Shown piece by piece: positions 11,126 to 19,807 of a DNA stretch of 64,000 nucleotides (position 1 is the stretch's first letter; every line of letters starts with the position of its first letter). The notes below the pieces were generated by a model that was not told the DNA's origin, made no database searches, and saw nothing but the letters and a program-made list of their open reading frames with translations. The stretch is from Malurus cyaneus samueli (taxonomy: Eukaryota > Chordata > Aves > Passeriformes > Maluridae), in assembly GCA_009741485.1 (NCBI GenBank), contig CM019219.1, positions 2,269,998 through 2,333,997 of the forward strand. The letters are read 5' to 3'. Position numbers and translations under genes: made by a program.

Positions 11126-11345
11126 CAATTGTACCAGAGCACTGAGTGTCATGTCCGGTCGCTCCTTCAGCACCTCCAGGGATGGGACTCCTCCACCTCC
11201 CTGGCCTGCCCCTTAACAATTCTTGACCACTCTTTCCATGAATAAACTTTTTTTAATATCCAATCTAAAGCTACCCTGGCACAGCTTGAGGCTGTTCACA
11301 GCTAAGCCAGAAGGTCCCCCTCGAGCTCCTTTTCTCCGGGTTGGT
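11126..11345 (-). mobile_element. CR1 LINE fragment (minus orientation) between the EDRF1 and TEX36 promoters
   Basis: The stretch with TTCAGCACCTCCAGGGATGG, ACTCCTCCACCTCCCTGGCC, TTTTTTTAATATCCAATCTAAA and GGCACAGCTTGAGGCTGTTC follows the CR1 3' region in reverse complement. It lacks the terminal repeat and is moderately diverged. Confidence 0.85.
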
Positions 11346-11695
11346 TTGGCTTTCCTGGATGGAAAATAGCTGGGACCTTGATGAAATAAGCGAAAACTTT
11401 GTGATGGGGTACCTCAGCATGGGAGAGGATTGACCATTGCAGTGTCTTGCTCTTTGCTTGTACACTGAATTTGACAAAGGCTAAGATGTGATGGCCTCAG
11501 CAAGCAAGAAATGCCTAAATAATGCCCATAGGATTTTTAATATCTATTATTTTCCTTGTATATGGTATTCCTCATTCTCCAAACCACAAGAGGCTGATGA
11601 CTGGCCAGGGATGCCAGTCCTCTTAAATTTCATTTATCTAAATCCACATCTCTGTCTATCTATACCCACATATATAAATACACACACACATTTAT
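11346..11695. other. Intergenic spacer between two CR1 copies
   Basis: About 350 bp of AT-rich sequence, with a short (CA)5 tract near 11,682-11,691 directly before the next CR1. No gene is seen. Confidence 0.6.
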
Positions 11696-11696
11696 A

Positions 11697-11870
11697 GATC
11701 ATAGAATCATAGAATGGCATGGCTTGACTGGGAGGGGAGCTTAAAGCACATCCATTCCAACCTGTGCCAGGGCCTCAGAGCCCTCACAGGGAACAATTTC
11801 TTCCTAATACCTAATCTAAACCTACTCGCTGTCAGTTTGAAGCTAAAAAGGACACAAATGTCACCTTCTT
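11697..11870 (-). mobile_element. CR1 LINE 3' end (minus orientation)
   Basis: The copy begins with GATCATAGAATCATAGAATGG, the reverse complement of the CR1 ATTCTATGATTCTATG tail, followed by AGGGAACAATTTCTTCCTAA and ACCTAATCTAAACCTACTCG. An internal piece of the consensus, between the tail and the CACAGGGAACAATTTC segment, is missing. Confidence 0.9.
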
Positions 11871-12244
11871 TAGAGTCTGTCAAGGTCAAGGAGGCAAAGT
11901 CTTGGTTTGTGCTGCCCTGACTGAGTGTGCTGACAATGAAATAGTTGGGATGCTTCTAAGTCGGTGCTCAAACTCAAAAGCAAAAAAAAACTCCTTAAGA
12001 CGCAGTCAGGTTTTTTGTAAATACTGGTTGTGTATACAATTAAGATGTGTATATGTGTAAAGTCAGTTTCAAAAGAGCAGGAAATTACATCTTAAAAATT
12101 CTATCCCTAACACCCTGGGTTTTCCCATCACACAACCCTCCTTTCTCCGAGCATTCCTATTTCAGGCTGTAAAGTATCACTGAAGTGATTGCGCAGAACG
12201 GACTTGTTTTCCACATTCAATCCTTCCAGCAGCTTTTATTTCCT

Positions 12245-12500
12245 CCTTCCCTGCGGCACACGGGCAGGAGCAGCGTTGCCCGGCGTTGCTCTGGTTGCGT
12301 GGATCTCCCCGCAGCACCAGGGCGGCTCTGAGGTCACAGCGGAGGGTTCGACACCGCCCCCGCACCGTGAGCAGGTCACCAAGGAGCCGCGGTGGCGCCG
12401 GCCGAGCGTGCAGGGGTGGCAGTGACACCGAGCCATGTCTGACAACAAATCTGAGCAACCCAACGACCAGCCCAGACGCGCTGGGGACTGGGTAAGGGCT
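12245..12500 (+). promoter_or_regulatory. CpG-rich promoter and 5' UTR of TEX36
   Basis: A second CpG-dense block immediately precedes and covers TEX36 exon 1. It holds three GTTGC pentamers at 12,275, 12,285 and 12,294, spaced 10 and 9 bp, on the coding strand. These resemble half-sites of the RFX X-box (GTTGCC). No full X-box is visible. An in-frame TGA at 12,423-12,425 bounds the coding start. Confidence 0.7.
12435..12491 (+). CDS. TEX36: TEX36 exon 1, residues 1-19
   Basis: The exon encodes MSDNKSEQPNDQPRRAGDW and ends before GTAAGG, phase 0. The in-frame TGA ten bases upstream leaves no longer N-terminus in this exon. The end GDW corresponds to human GRW at the same junction. Confidence 0.92.
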
Positions 12501-15500
12501 GGGCAGGGGCCCCGTGTCCCCCGCAAGGATTCTTTATCCTTAAACTCTCCAAAAAAAGCACCATGCGAGGGGTGACTTTGTGCTTTAGACAGAAATGAGT
12601 CTTCCCACTCCTGAGGTCTGTAAGGAAAAAGTATCCAAGCTACGCAGAGGAAGCACGTGAAAGTTCTGGCTTGCTAACTAACCCTGGCTGGAATTATCTT
12701 TTACGGTTTTCCAGCAATGCTGGAGGTCTCTTTTTTGATAGTTAGATTAACATTCTCTTCTGGAGAACTGCAGCCAAGGTTTGCCTCAGTACTCGCCTCC
12801 AGGAGAACACTGTGATCCCATCAGAAACGCTGAGCTGAAACACCTTGGCATCCTGAAACATCCAGGGCACTGTGACCCTCCTGGCACAGGCTGTTCCTCA
12901 CTCTCTGAGCCCTTTGGCCTTATCTTTAGTTCAGCTGTTCCCAAAAATTTTGTGCTTTCAACCCTGTACAAGTGCCTGAAAACTGCACTTGTAGTGCAGA
13001 AACTGCCAGAAAAACAAAAACTGTCCAGCTGACAGCAGGAGTAGCATAAGGGTAAAAAAGTTTAAGTGATTTTCCTTGGTGGTTATTGCTCCATGAACAG
13101 TTTTCAGAAAGTTGCTGAACACTCTTGTCGTGAAGGTTCCTAAAATTCCTGTCTGGTTACTTACCCAAAGGTCTTTGGTAGGGTTTGTCTTATGTGTGTA
13201 TGAGGCTCCTCATTTTTCCAGACGCCACTAGGTGCTGCTCCAATCCACGTAATAAAAAATAAATGGGAAAATATAATTTTGTACACATTTCTAATCAGAT
13301 TTATTTGGGGACGGGGTTGTGTGGGGGCGGTGGTGGTGGTGGTGATGTTTAGTTGGCTTGATAATCTTCATTATTTTCCAGTTTATTCACGTTGGAGAGG
13401 AGCAGGGTGAGCTCGAGTCAGTAACAAGCTCCGCACTAAGACATGTCCTAAACTCTGCAGCCGCTCTGGGCCAGGAGCACAGAATGCCGCTGGAATACAA
13501 AGCCCGGGAGCAGGTGAGTTCCTGTGGCAGCACAGCCGATTTTTCGGAGCTCTTTTGCAAGTTGTCACTCTCTAAGTTGTAAGTAAGAACAGCACTCAGG
13601 GTCGTTAGCGGAGCAGTCACAGCGGGCTGGCAGACTTTGTGCCTCAGGGGATGAAGTGATTGCTGCCTGTGCTGCGGAAGAAACATATTTCCCTGTTACT
13701 CACTCATAATTTTGGTTGCTCAAAGTCCTGCTGTATTATTGCTGATTTTCTCTTTTGCTGTTGAGACACAGAATATGTTATGATCAATCTCAACCCACAA
13801 CCTGTGTGAAAAGGTTTAATTGAAATTTGATCAGCTGTTTGGAAATGAATGTCAGAAATTCAGTATATTCACACAAAGGGGTTGTTCTTTTGATCATTAA
13901 ATGTTAGAAGCATCTCATTTGAAACTCTTTTAAGGCTTGCTTAAAAATGAGATTAGTGAAAAATGTTAGGATGAAGTGAAATACAGTATTTTTTAAAATC
14001 ACAAATATTTAAAATATTGCAGTGTTGTAAGCATGTTTTCATGTCCTTATTTTATCATCACACTGAGCTTTGCTTTACCCACCCACTTGGTGCACAGACC
14101 ATTTTCTGTTTTCATTCTCTATAAGCCCAGCAATTACAATGGGTTCATATCACAGGTTTTGCTATAATGAAGGGCAGAAATGGGCTTGGAAGGAATATGT
14201 AAAAGGGAAGCTTGGGGCTACTGAAAAGGAGATTATACTGTAATGTGAGTATACAGTGTGTTAATATTACATTTACCTTTCTGTGGAACGTCTGGCCTTA
14301 GCTACTGCCTGCAAAGGAGAACCAAGATAGAGGGACTTTTTATCAACACCAGTGTGACTGTTCACCTGGTGGTTCATGTCTTTAGCAGCCCTTCACTTTT
14401 AAACAGAATTAGGGAAATTCTTATCTGTCATAAATCGAGAATTAATATGTGATCAGTGGTGAGAACACGAAGATGCACTAAAGGCTAAAATGGGACAATC
14501 TGAGGAAGCTTGTTTAGGCACTGGTAATAAACACTATTCCTGAAATGTTGAGATTGACACGTAAATGCAGGAGGATATTTTAGTAAAGAAATTTTACAGA
14601 CTTAAAAGGTGCTTATTTTTAAACACATTTACGAGAATTTATCTGTTGAATTTACTTATCCACTGAACTAAAGTCTGGTTGAATCTGTATGAGACAAGTG
14701 AACCTGTGAACATACGTAAAAAAAGGTAGAGAATCTGGCCAGTAAACGAGAAATCATTAGATCTGACCATGCAGCTGACCCCATGCAGGCAGATTTTGTG
14801 TTTGGTGAATCTTCTTGCTGGATCAGTCTTGCAGTTCTTGCAGATCTTTAGAACTGATTCAGATTCCTCTACTCTTGAAACATCTCTTTTAGACTGTGTT
14901 ACATTAAAACTTGCTCTTTTGTTTGGAGGGGAATGTAATAGTTGGAATATTGCAATAATATATAACAAACATTGAAAAAGACAAATATGTTCATTATTTC
15001 TAAAATAATTCTTTTGCAGTTGTCCTTTTTTTAGTTCGGAAACTCTGGTTTCATTTAGAGACTGAATGAACATCATGTTAAAGAATGAGATTATAAATTA
15101 GTTAAGCAATTAATACCTCCTCCACTTCCCCTGCAACAAGCAGTGTCCATGACATTCAGTTCATAAATCACAGACTAATTCAGTTTTGAGGTCCCTTTTG
15201 TAGTTTATTTTAATTAGCTTTAGGCCTTCTACTAAATCAAGCAAGGCAATCCTGACATATAGCCAACACTTTGCTGCTTTGCAGACAGAATGTATCATTT
15301 ATTTGAAAAGTCACACTTTTACATTAAACATGTATATAACCTACAAACTCCCCTAATGATTTTATTAAAAAAAATAGAAAGTCCATATGACCGACCCCTA
15401 TAAAATAATGTGCAGTTGAATATTTAACATTGGAATATGACTTCTGTGCTAGAACAAAGGCAGCTGTAATTTCAGAATGNNNNNNNNNNNNNNNNNTTGC

Positions 15501-17174
15501 TTTAATTTCTTTCAGAAAGCTGGAAACAACAATTTTCCATTCTCTTCTCATGACAACAGACATGACATATGCAATGCAGCAGAGTATTTTGACTTGGTAA
15601 GTAAACAGCACTGAGACAAATCAAGCAAGTTCAGATCTATTGGTCTGCCAGAGATTAAACACAGTATCTTTTCTATCCCCTGGAAAAAAAAATAAAAAAG
15701 ATGTTAAAACTAGTGAGAAGAGAACAATGTAAATAATGAGAAAAAATACACTTTTTATCTTTTTATTAGTAAAGAGGTGAGACTTCTCTGGGACTGTCAG
15801 GAGTGTAGGGCAGCACATGCACTCACTAAGAGTGGCACAATTCAAAGGGAACAAAAAGCCATGACCTAAGTGTCTGACAGGCATTTTCCAGTATTCCTGT
15901 TTTGGTTTTGTATATAGTTATATGCCCTATTAGTCTGCTAAAAGTCATTTGCCTTGCAATGAATTTTTGTAACATCTAGCCACTTGTAATTTGCAGTCCC
16001 AAATATTTTGTTCAGACTCATCTTTATCATAAATTTAACCAAAATCCATAGGATCACCACAGTATGTCTGAAGAATGCATTCTTTTCCAATCCACATCTC
16101 TTTACAATACACCTGTTTAAATGTATGCTGCAGAAGCCACAACTTTGACTAGAATTTAAATTGTTTTGGCCTTTTCTGTATGGGCAAGAGTTTCATGTCT
16201 TTTACTTTCGTTAGATTGTTGATATCATTCCAGGCAGCAAAAGAAATAGTGCAGTTCACAGGATAATGAGTAAAGGAAGAAGCAGTGAATTGCAATATAG
16301 AAAGTTTGTTTGACTTTGGGCTCTGACAGGCCTAGACTTTTTGGAATTCATTATTCACTGAGTAATTTCCATTTCTGTGAGCTTTGTGCAGTATCTCATA
16401 GTTTAAGAGATACTGATCAACCATAATTCCAGATAAATTTCCTGCAAGCTGTGGAGTGTGAAAATCAAGCTCTGTGTCTCTGTGTTTGGACACACAAGGG
16501 ATAGCATTGAAGATTCAGATTTCATGGTCTGTCTCAGTTTCGTTATTGCAGTCCAAACCTAGAATTATTAACCTATTTCTTTGGGTGCCTCTGAAGATTA
16601 ATTTAGCCGAGTGTAGCTAAATAGCCTTGAGTAGATGGTGTGCTACAGAAATGCAAAGTAAAAGTGCTTTATTAGCACTGAGAGGTGGAAGGTCAGCAGA
16701 TTTCCCATTATATATGCAACCAAAAATGTTCATACAGGCAAGTCTGACAATATTATTTTTAACTTGCTAAAGATCAACCGTGAGTTCTTGAAATCACTGT
16801 GGTAACAGCTTCGTTCACTTCCCAGTGGGGTAGTGACTGTTACAAGATTCATCTGTGAAGCTGTGACTGGAAGTCATATGTTTACATGAATTTTTCTTTC
16901 CCTTTTTTTTTCCTAGGGCATGGGCCTGAGGAAGTTGGATCCAGAGAAACAGAGAAAGAACACCCATAACATATTCGAGTGGGTTCCTGAAACAGACCAA
17001 AGCGGCAAAGATGACTTCTTAACCGTTTACCGGACTTCATTTAAGGGCGAACAGATCCCTGCAGATAACGCCGGGAGCTGTGGCTGCAGGCGCTACCCGA
17101 AACACCACACCCACCCCTGCAACAACCCTGCTCCTGAGGATGAAAAAGCCCTGCAGCCATACAAGTCACCTTAA
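12435..17174 (+). CDS. TEX36: TEX36, testis-expressed protein 36 (complete, 4 exons, 175 aa)
   Basis: A four-exon plus-strand gene, 57+132+81+258 nt including the TAA stop, with all introns in phase 0 and canonical GT-AG ends. The core NNNFPFSSHDNRH...NAAEYFD (residues about 67-89) matches the TEX36 signature NNQFPFSVHDNRH...YFD, and exon 2 (FIHVGEEQGELESVTSSALR) aligns with human FPHIGLTQKTPESITSATSK. Human TEX36 is about 186 aa, so the length fits. The protein is small and soluble: no signal peptide or membrane segment is visible. It is expressed mainly in testis in mammals and its molecular role is unknown. The C-terminus is diverged and carries a Cys/His cluster at residues 145-158. The gene lies head to head with EDRF1, as in human. 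Start: the first ATG after an in-frame stop, with G at -3. Confidence 0.94.
12492..13381 (+). other. TEX36 intron 1
   Basis: 890 bp. It contains a CTCF-like CCACTAGGTGCTGC at 13,225-13,238 (12 of 14 core positions by eye). It also contains a G-rich tract with a (GGT)n run at 13,307-13,343, close to the exon 2 acceptor. No coding sequence. Confidence 0.65.
13382..13513 (+). CDS. TEX36: TEX36 exon 2, residues 20-63
   Basis: 44 codons, from FIHVGEEQGE to MPLEYKAREQ. The acceptor is TTTTCCAG and the donor CAG before GTGAGT. The end YKAREQ aligns with human YKVREK. Confidence 0.94.
13514..15515 (+). other. TEX36 intron 2 (contains assembly gap)
   Basis: 2,002 bp of AT-rich intron. A run of 17 N lies at 15,480-15,496, 19 bases before the exon 3 boundary. 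Open frames of up to 145 codons on the minus strand (14,639-15,076) have no homology I recognise. Confidence 0.8.
15480..15496. other. Assembly gap (17 N)
   Basis: A run of N immediately 5' of the exon 3 polypyrimidine tract. It is a sequencing or assembly artefact and does not touch the exon or its AG. Confidence 0.99.
15516..15596 (+). CDS. TEX36: TEX36 exon 3, residues 64-90 (HDNRH core)
   Basis: 27 codons: KAGNNNFPFSSHDNRHDICN then AAEYFDL. The acceptor is TTTCTTTCAG and the donor TTG before GTAAGT. It carries the most conserved motif of the family (FPFS-HDNRH) and was below the length needed to appear as an open frame. Confidence 0.95.
15597..16916 (+). other. TEX36 intron 3
   Basis: 1,320 bp, AT-rich, ending in a long pyrimidine tract (CTTTCCCTTTTTTTTTCCTAG). 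No repeat or RNA gene recognised. Confidence 0.65.
16917..17174 (+). CDS. TEX36: TEX36 exon 4, residues 91-175 and stop
   Basis: The exon opens GMGLRKLDPEKQ, matching human GLGRKKISPDKRQ, and ends at TAA after ALQPYKSP. The second half is poorly conserved; CRRYPK may correspond to human FRRFPR. A cluster of Cys and His occurs at residues 145, 147, 153, 154, 156 and 158. Confidence 0.92.
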   Translation, partial: GMGLRKLDPEKQRKNTHNIFEWVPETDQSGKDDFLTVYRTSFKGEQIPADNAGSCGCRRYPKHHTHPCNNPAPEDEKALQPYKSP

Positions 17175-17260
17175 TTAACAAAACATCTCTCGACCCGGCA
17201 AATCTGAACAGTTCATAACTCAAATAAATGATGAAGAAATAAACATTTGTGTGAAGTGCA
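17175..17260 (+). terminator. TEX36 3' UTR with tandem poly(A) signals
   Basis: Two AATAAA hexamers lie at 17,223-17,228 and 17,238-17,243, about 50 and 65 bases after the stop, followed by a GTGTG-containing segment. The 3' UTR is therefore likely under 100 bases. Confidence 0.8.
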
Positions 17261-19535
17261 CGTGGCAGTTCAGTGATATCAACAACTTTACATTACAATT
17301 ATGAAAACATACATTGCTATAAAAAGTTGAATGAAGAGGAGCATTATAAGGAAAAGCAAGACTCTGCATATTTTTAGACGTACCTTTATTAGGAGAACAG
17401 AGATAGGGATTGTGCTTGTGTTATCTGATACTGGTTGACCCTCATCTTGCTACAAAAGCTCCTTCAGCTTCTGATTCGGTGGCAGGGCTGTACCTCAGGC
17501 AGCTGACAGCACCTGTATTGACACAGGAGCATAATGGAACTGGATCCTCGGGGATTACCACAGCAGGGAGCCAAACCCATGTGTGTTCAGGTAAGAGAAA
17601 AATTTCTGAAAGGTTTCATAGCTGAGAAGGCAGGTGACCAGCCATTAGAGAAAGTAGATAAAAAAGAAGTGCATTAGATTGCTGTGCAAAATAAGGGTCC
17701 TGTTAGGTTATAAGACAGCAGCTTGTAGATGTGGAAAAAAGAAAGCGTGATGTGAACAAGGTTTGTGCACTCACAAATTTGATTCATGGCTGTAAGGGGA
17801 CAAAAAGCTGAAGTGGAAGAGTGTATGGAGGTTTGAGTGTGAGGTGGACTAGATCTGAAAAAAACTCAGGATTTTATAGCTACATGTCCCCGAGGAAGAG
17901 AATCCCAATCCTCCAAGCACTCTGCTCCCAGAATATTCACTGACATTAGGATGTGGCAGGCAATGGAGTCAGACCTCCAGATGATGTTTTTTTCTCCTCT
18001 GGATCATTTCCATTAATATCAATAAAATAATAAACCAAACTGCATGTCTTAAAATATCGTACAAGTAAGCTTGTTGCTATGCAAAATAATGCTGACTAAA
18101 AAAAATTAATCATAAGTTTATGAGATAATTTCCTTTATTTACAAGATAAATGGAAAAACAAACCTTTGACCCTTAGAATTCCCTATACTGTTAGAGCTGC
18201 CTTGAACATGAGCTCAGTCTAGAAATGACAATTCTGCCATTCAGTGAACAGATACATCTTTTGGTGTCAGCATGAAGTGGCTGGTGGCCTTTTTGTTTGC
18301 CATCTAAATAGATGGGATTAGATTCCCTAAACATGTAGCAATTTTATTAGCACATGTTGAAATAATAAACTTGGGGTTTTTTAAATTAAGTTGCCCCTAT
18401 TAGAGTTCTTGGGGGGCTGCACAATACATCAAAATTCAAAACATCAATGAACAATGTAAAACCAAATAAAAGCCAAGTAACATAGTGTATTAAATAGAAT
18501 TGCTTTTTCTCAAAGTAAAGACAGCCTGCCTGACAGCTCCAGAGTCAGAATTTCCAGGGCTTTAGCCAACAATTTCATCCCCAAACTGATTCAGAACTGA
18601 AGTGTGTGCCAATCACATGGTGAATGAAGTGCCCCATGCTGTTTGGCAAACTCCAAAGGGCAATCTTGGATCTCCATCAGAAGGAAGGAACACATTCTTG
18701 CTCCATTAGTAATGTTTATCTGTGGTTTAGCATTACAACTGGATTTGGTGAAATTGCTGTAGTTTGTTATGTCTTAAAACACCAATAGAAACATTCCAGA
18801 TTTCTCTTTTTTTTCCTTCTTCACATTTTTATTAAAATGCAGATTCATATATATTTTCAACTATATTGTAATAAAGATTACAAGAGGAGAAACTGAAGAA
18901 ATCATGAAACTCCTATAAATTGAAATACACTCTGGTGGATTGAACAAAACAGGTGATTCCCACATATCTCATGCTCTGCCAGTGTTTCTTGGGTAAATAA
19001 CAGGAGACAAAATACACTGAATTTGGAAATGAATAATGAATTCCCCAGATAAATTCCAAAAGTCATAGCTTTGTGTACTTTGGATAGAAACCATCAGTTT
19101 GTTTAATCCTGTGGTGATGATGTCTCTGAGAAGAAGGGCCGATTTAGCTAAAACATTTTTGAGCATGGATTTTTTTTTGCTCCTTGAGAAATGTAGGAGC
19201 CAAAAGTAAGGCTGGTTACTCCCTTAAAATTTTCTAGGCAGTGCAGGAAAATGCACCTGGCTGGGAGTTAATTGGGATCAGATGGGTGTAGGTAGACTCA
19301 CCAGAATGAGAATACTGTGGGTTAAATCAGCCTAAGTGTTTTAAGTGGTGCTGATGAAGTTGCCCTTTGTTTCTCCTCAGCCTACATTAGTGTAGGGACT
19401 GTCTACAAAATGTTCATAGGAAATCTTCTTTTGTGTTGTGTTACTTAAATTCACAGAACTCAAACAAAATCAATTTTAAAAAGTTAAACCAGAGGGCTGG
19501 GCAGGTGGCTGCAAGCTCCTTTGTTTTAATGAGTT
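17261..19535. other. Intergenic, nothing recognised
   Basis: AT-rich sequence downstream of TEX36. Short open frames (under 80 codons) show no homology or splice pattern. No repeat identified. Confidence 0.6.
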
Positions 19536-19539
19536 GCTG

Positions 19540-19807
19540 TTTAGCTGAGCCCCACATGAAGCTGTGTCAGGAGACATTTCGGATGGATCTCAGGGAAAGG
19601 TTCTTCTGTCCCCAGAGGATGCTGGCACTGCCCAGGCTCCCCAGGGAATGGGCACAGCCCTGAGGCTGCTAGAGCTCCAGGAGTATTTGGACAGCACTGC
19701 CAGGGATGCACAGGGGAAAACTGTTGGGGTTCCTGTGCCAGGCCAGAATTTAGACTGGTGATCCTTGTGAGACCTTTCTGACTCAGGCTACTCTGTGATT
19801 CCATGAT
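19540..19807 (+). mobile_element. CR1 LINE 3' fragment (plus orientation)
   Basis: The copy runs through GAAAGGTTCTTCTGTCCCCA, CCCAGGGAATGGGCACAGCC, GTATTTGGACAGCACTGCCA and GACTGGTGATCCTTGTGAGA to TTCTGTGATTCCATGATT, the CR1 3' end. It is well preserved. Confidence 0.9.

Noticed and set aside
14639..15076. 145-codon minus-strand open frame in TEX36 intron 2
   Set aside because: No homology; it lies inside an intron on the opposite strand with no splice or promoter support.
17410..17625. Possible extra downstream exon of TEX36
   Set aside because: TEX36 already ends in a stop followed by two AATAAA signals, and this 71-codon frame has no similarity to the family.
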